DNA of 64,000 nucleotides. It comes from Bemisia tabaci. Its lineage: Eukaryota; Arthropoda; Insecta; Hemiptera; Aleyrodidae. The position numbers and the translations under genes are program-made. Within the stretch, counting starts at the first letter, position 1; the number at the start of each line of letters is the position of its first letter. Location of the stretch: contig NC_092801.1 of the NCBI RefSeq assembly GCF_918797505.1, positions 28,798,477 to 28,862,476 on the forward strand, read 5' to 3'. Below the pieces are notes generated by a model. The model saw only the letters and a list, made by a program, of their open reading frames with translations, ran no database searches and was not told the origin of the DNA. Shown here piece after piece: positions 63,878 through 64,000 of the stretch.

Positions 63878-64000
63878 CCCATGGAATAACGCCGTAAATG
63901 CCTTGAGACGTTGCCAAATTTCTTTTCATAAAATGCACTTTTTTGAGGAATTGAGGAGTGAACCCATTAATAAATAACACATGTTTTTGACATAGTAAAA
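63878..64000 (+). mobile_element. Family E left part, cut by the window end
   Basis: CATGGAATAACGCCGTAAAT then GAGACGTTGCCAAATTTC. The right terminus would lie beyond the window. Confidence 0.6.

Overview
This window is AT-rich, gene-poor eukaryotic DNA. I found no complete protein-coding gene, no rRNA and no credible functional tRNA gene in 64 kb. No operons, ribosome binding sites, insertion sequences or CRISPR arrays are present. The density of short fold-back elements, the hAT, mariner and Harbinger-like termini and a tRNA-headed SINE with a long A tail all fit an arthropod, most likely insect, intergenic or intronic region. I lean towards a hemipteran (whitefly-like) genome, but that is an impression and not something the sequence proves.

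Almost everything recognisable is a repeat. By comparing stretches of the window with each other I sorted them into families, named here by letter. D: CACTGG-ended palindromes. E and F: ends near TACTGCCGTGC. G: 0.5-kb fold-backs ending GGAGATGTTGCATG. H, S and the 34 kb element: TAGAG-ended hAT-type elements with 8-bp duplications. J: ends near TTGGACTGCATTTTGCAA. K: ends GGCGGATCCAGC. L: CAGTGGCGTGG-ended hAT-type elements. P: ends near ATGGGCCTGTTGC, Harbinger-like. R: ends GGACCACT. T: CGATCGA-rich fold-backs. V: about 125-bp palindromes. B, C, M, X, Y, Z and AA are further dispersed units.

Layout. 1-9 kb: a 1-kb perfect-looking fold-back with a TA duplication, then scattered B, E, V and D copies and a GC-rich single-copy pocket with TAATTA motifs. 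9-17 kb: F interrupted by G, then V, B, E and S copies. 17.9-27.4 kb: a 9.07-kb element with two nearly identical 1.5-kb terminal inverted repeats, sitting inside a G element. 27.5-38 kb: nested insertions (R in E, a CACGG element in P, and a three-level nest J > hAT > T). 38-41 kb: G and K, then a tandem array of broken two-part exon-like units with CRE-like motifs. 42-49 kb: V, J, Z and hAT elements with clean 8-bp target duplications. 49.7-50.1 kb: the tRNA-derived SINE. 50.7-56.6 kb: S, D, J/P and Y elements and a motif-rich palindrome. 56.8-64 kb: small tandem duplications, L and E elements, an accordion-like GGTAA-rich palindrome, a reverse-transcriptase C-terminal remnant, and an hAT nested in another element with a perfect 8-bp duplication.

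The best candidates for something not yet described are the 9-kb giant-TIR element (18100-27173), the tandem exon-like array (39165-40760), and the set of nested insertions whose empty sites can be read from paralogous copies inside this same window.
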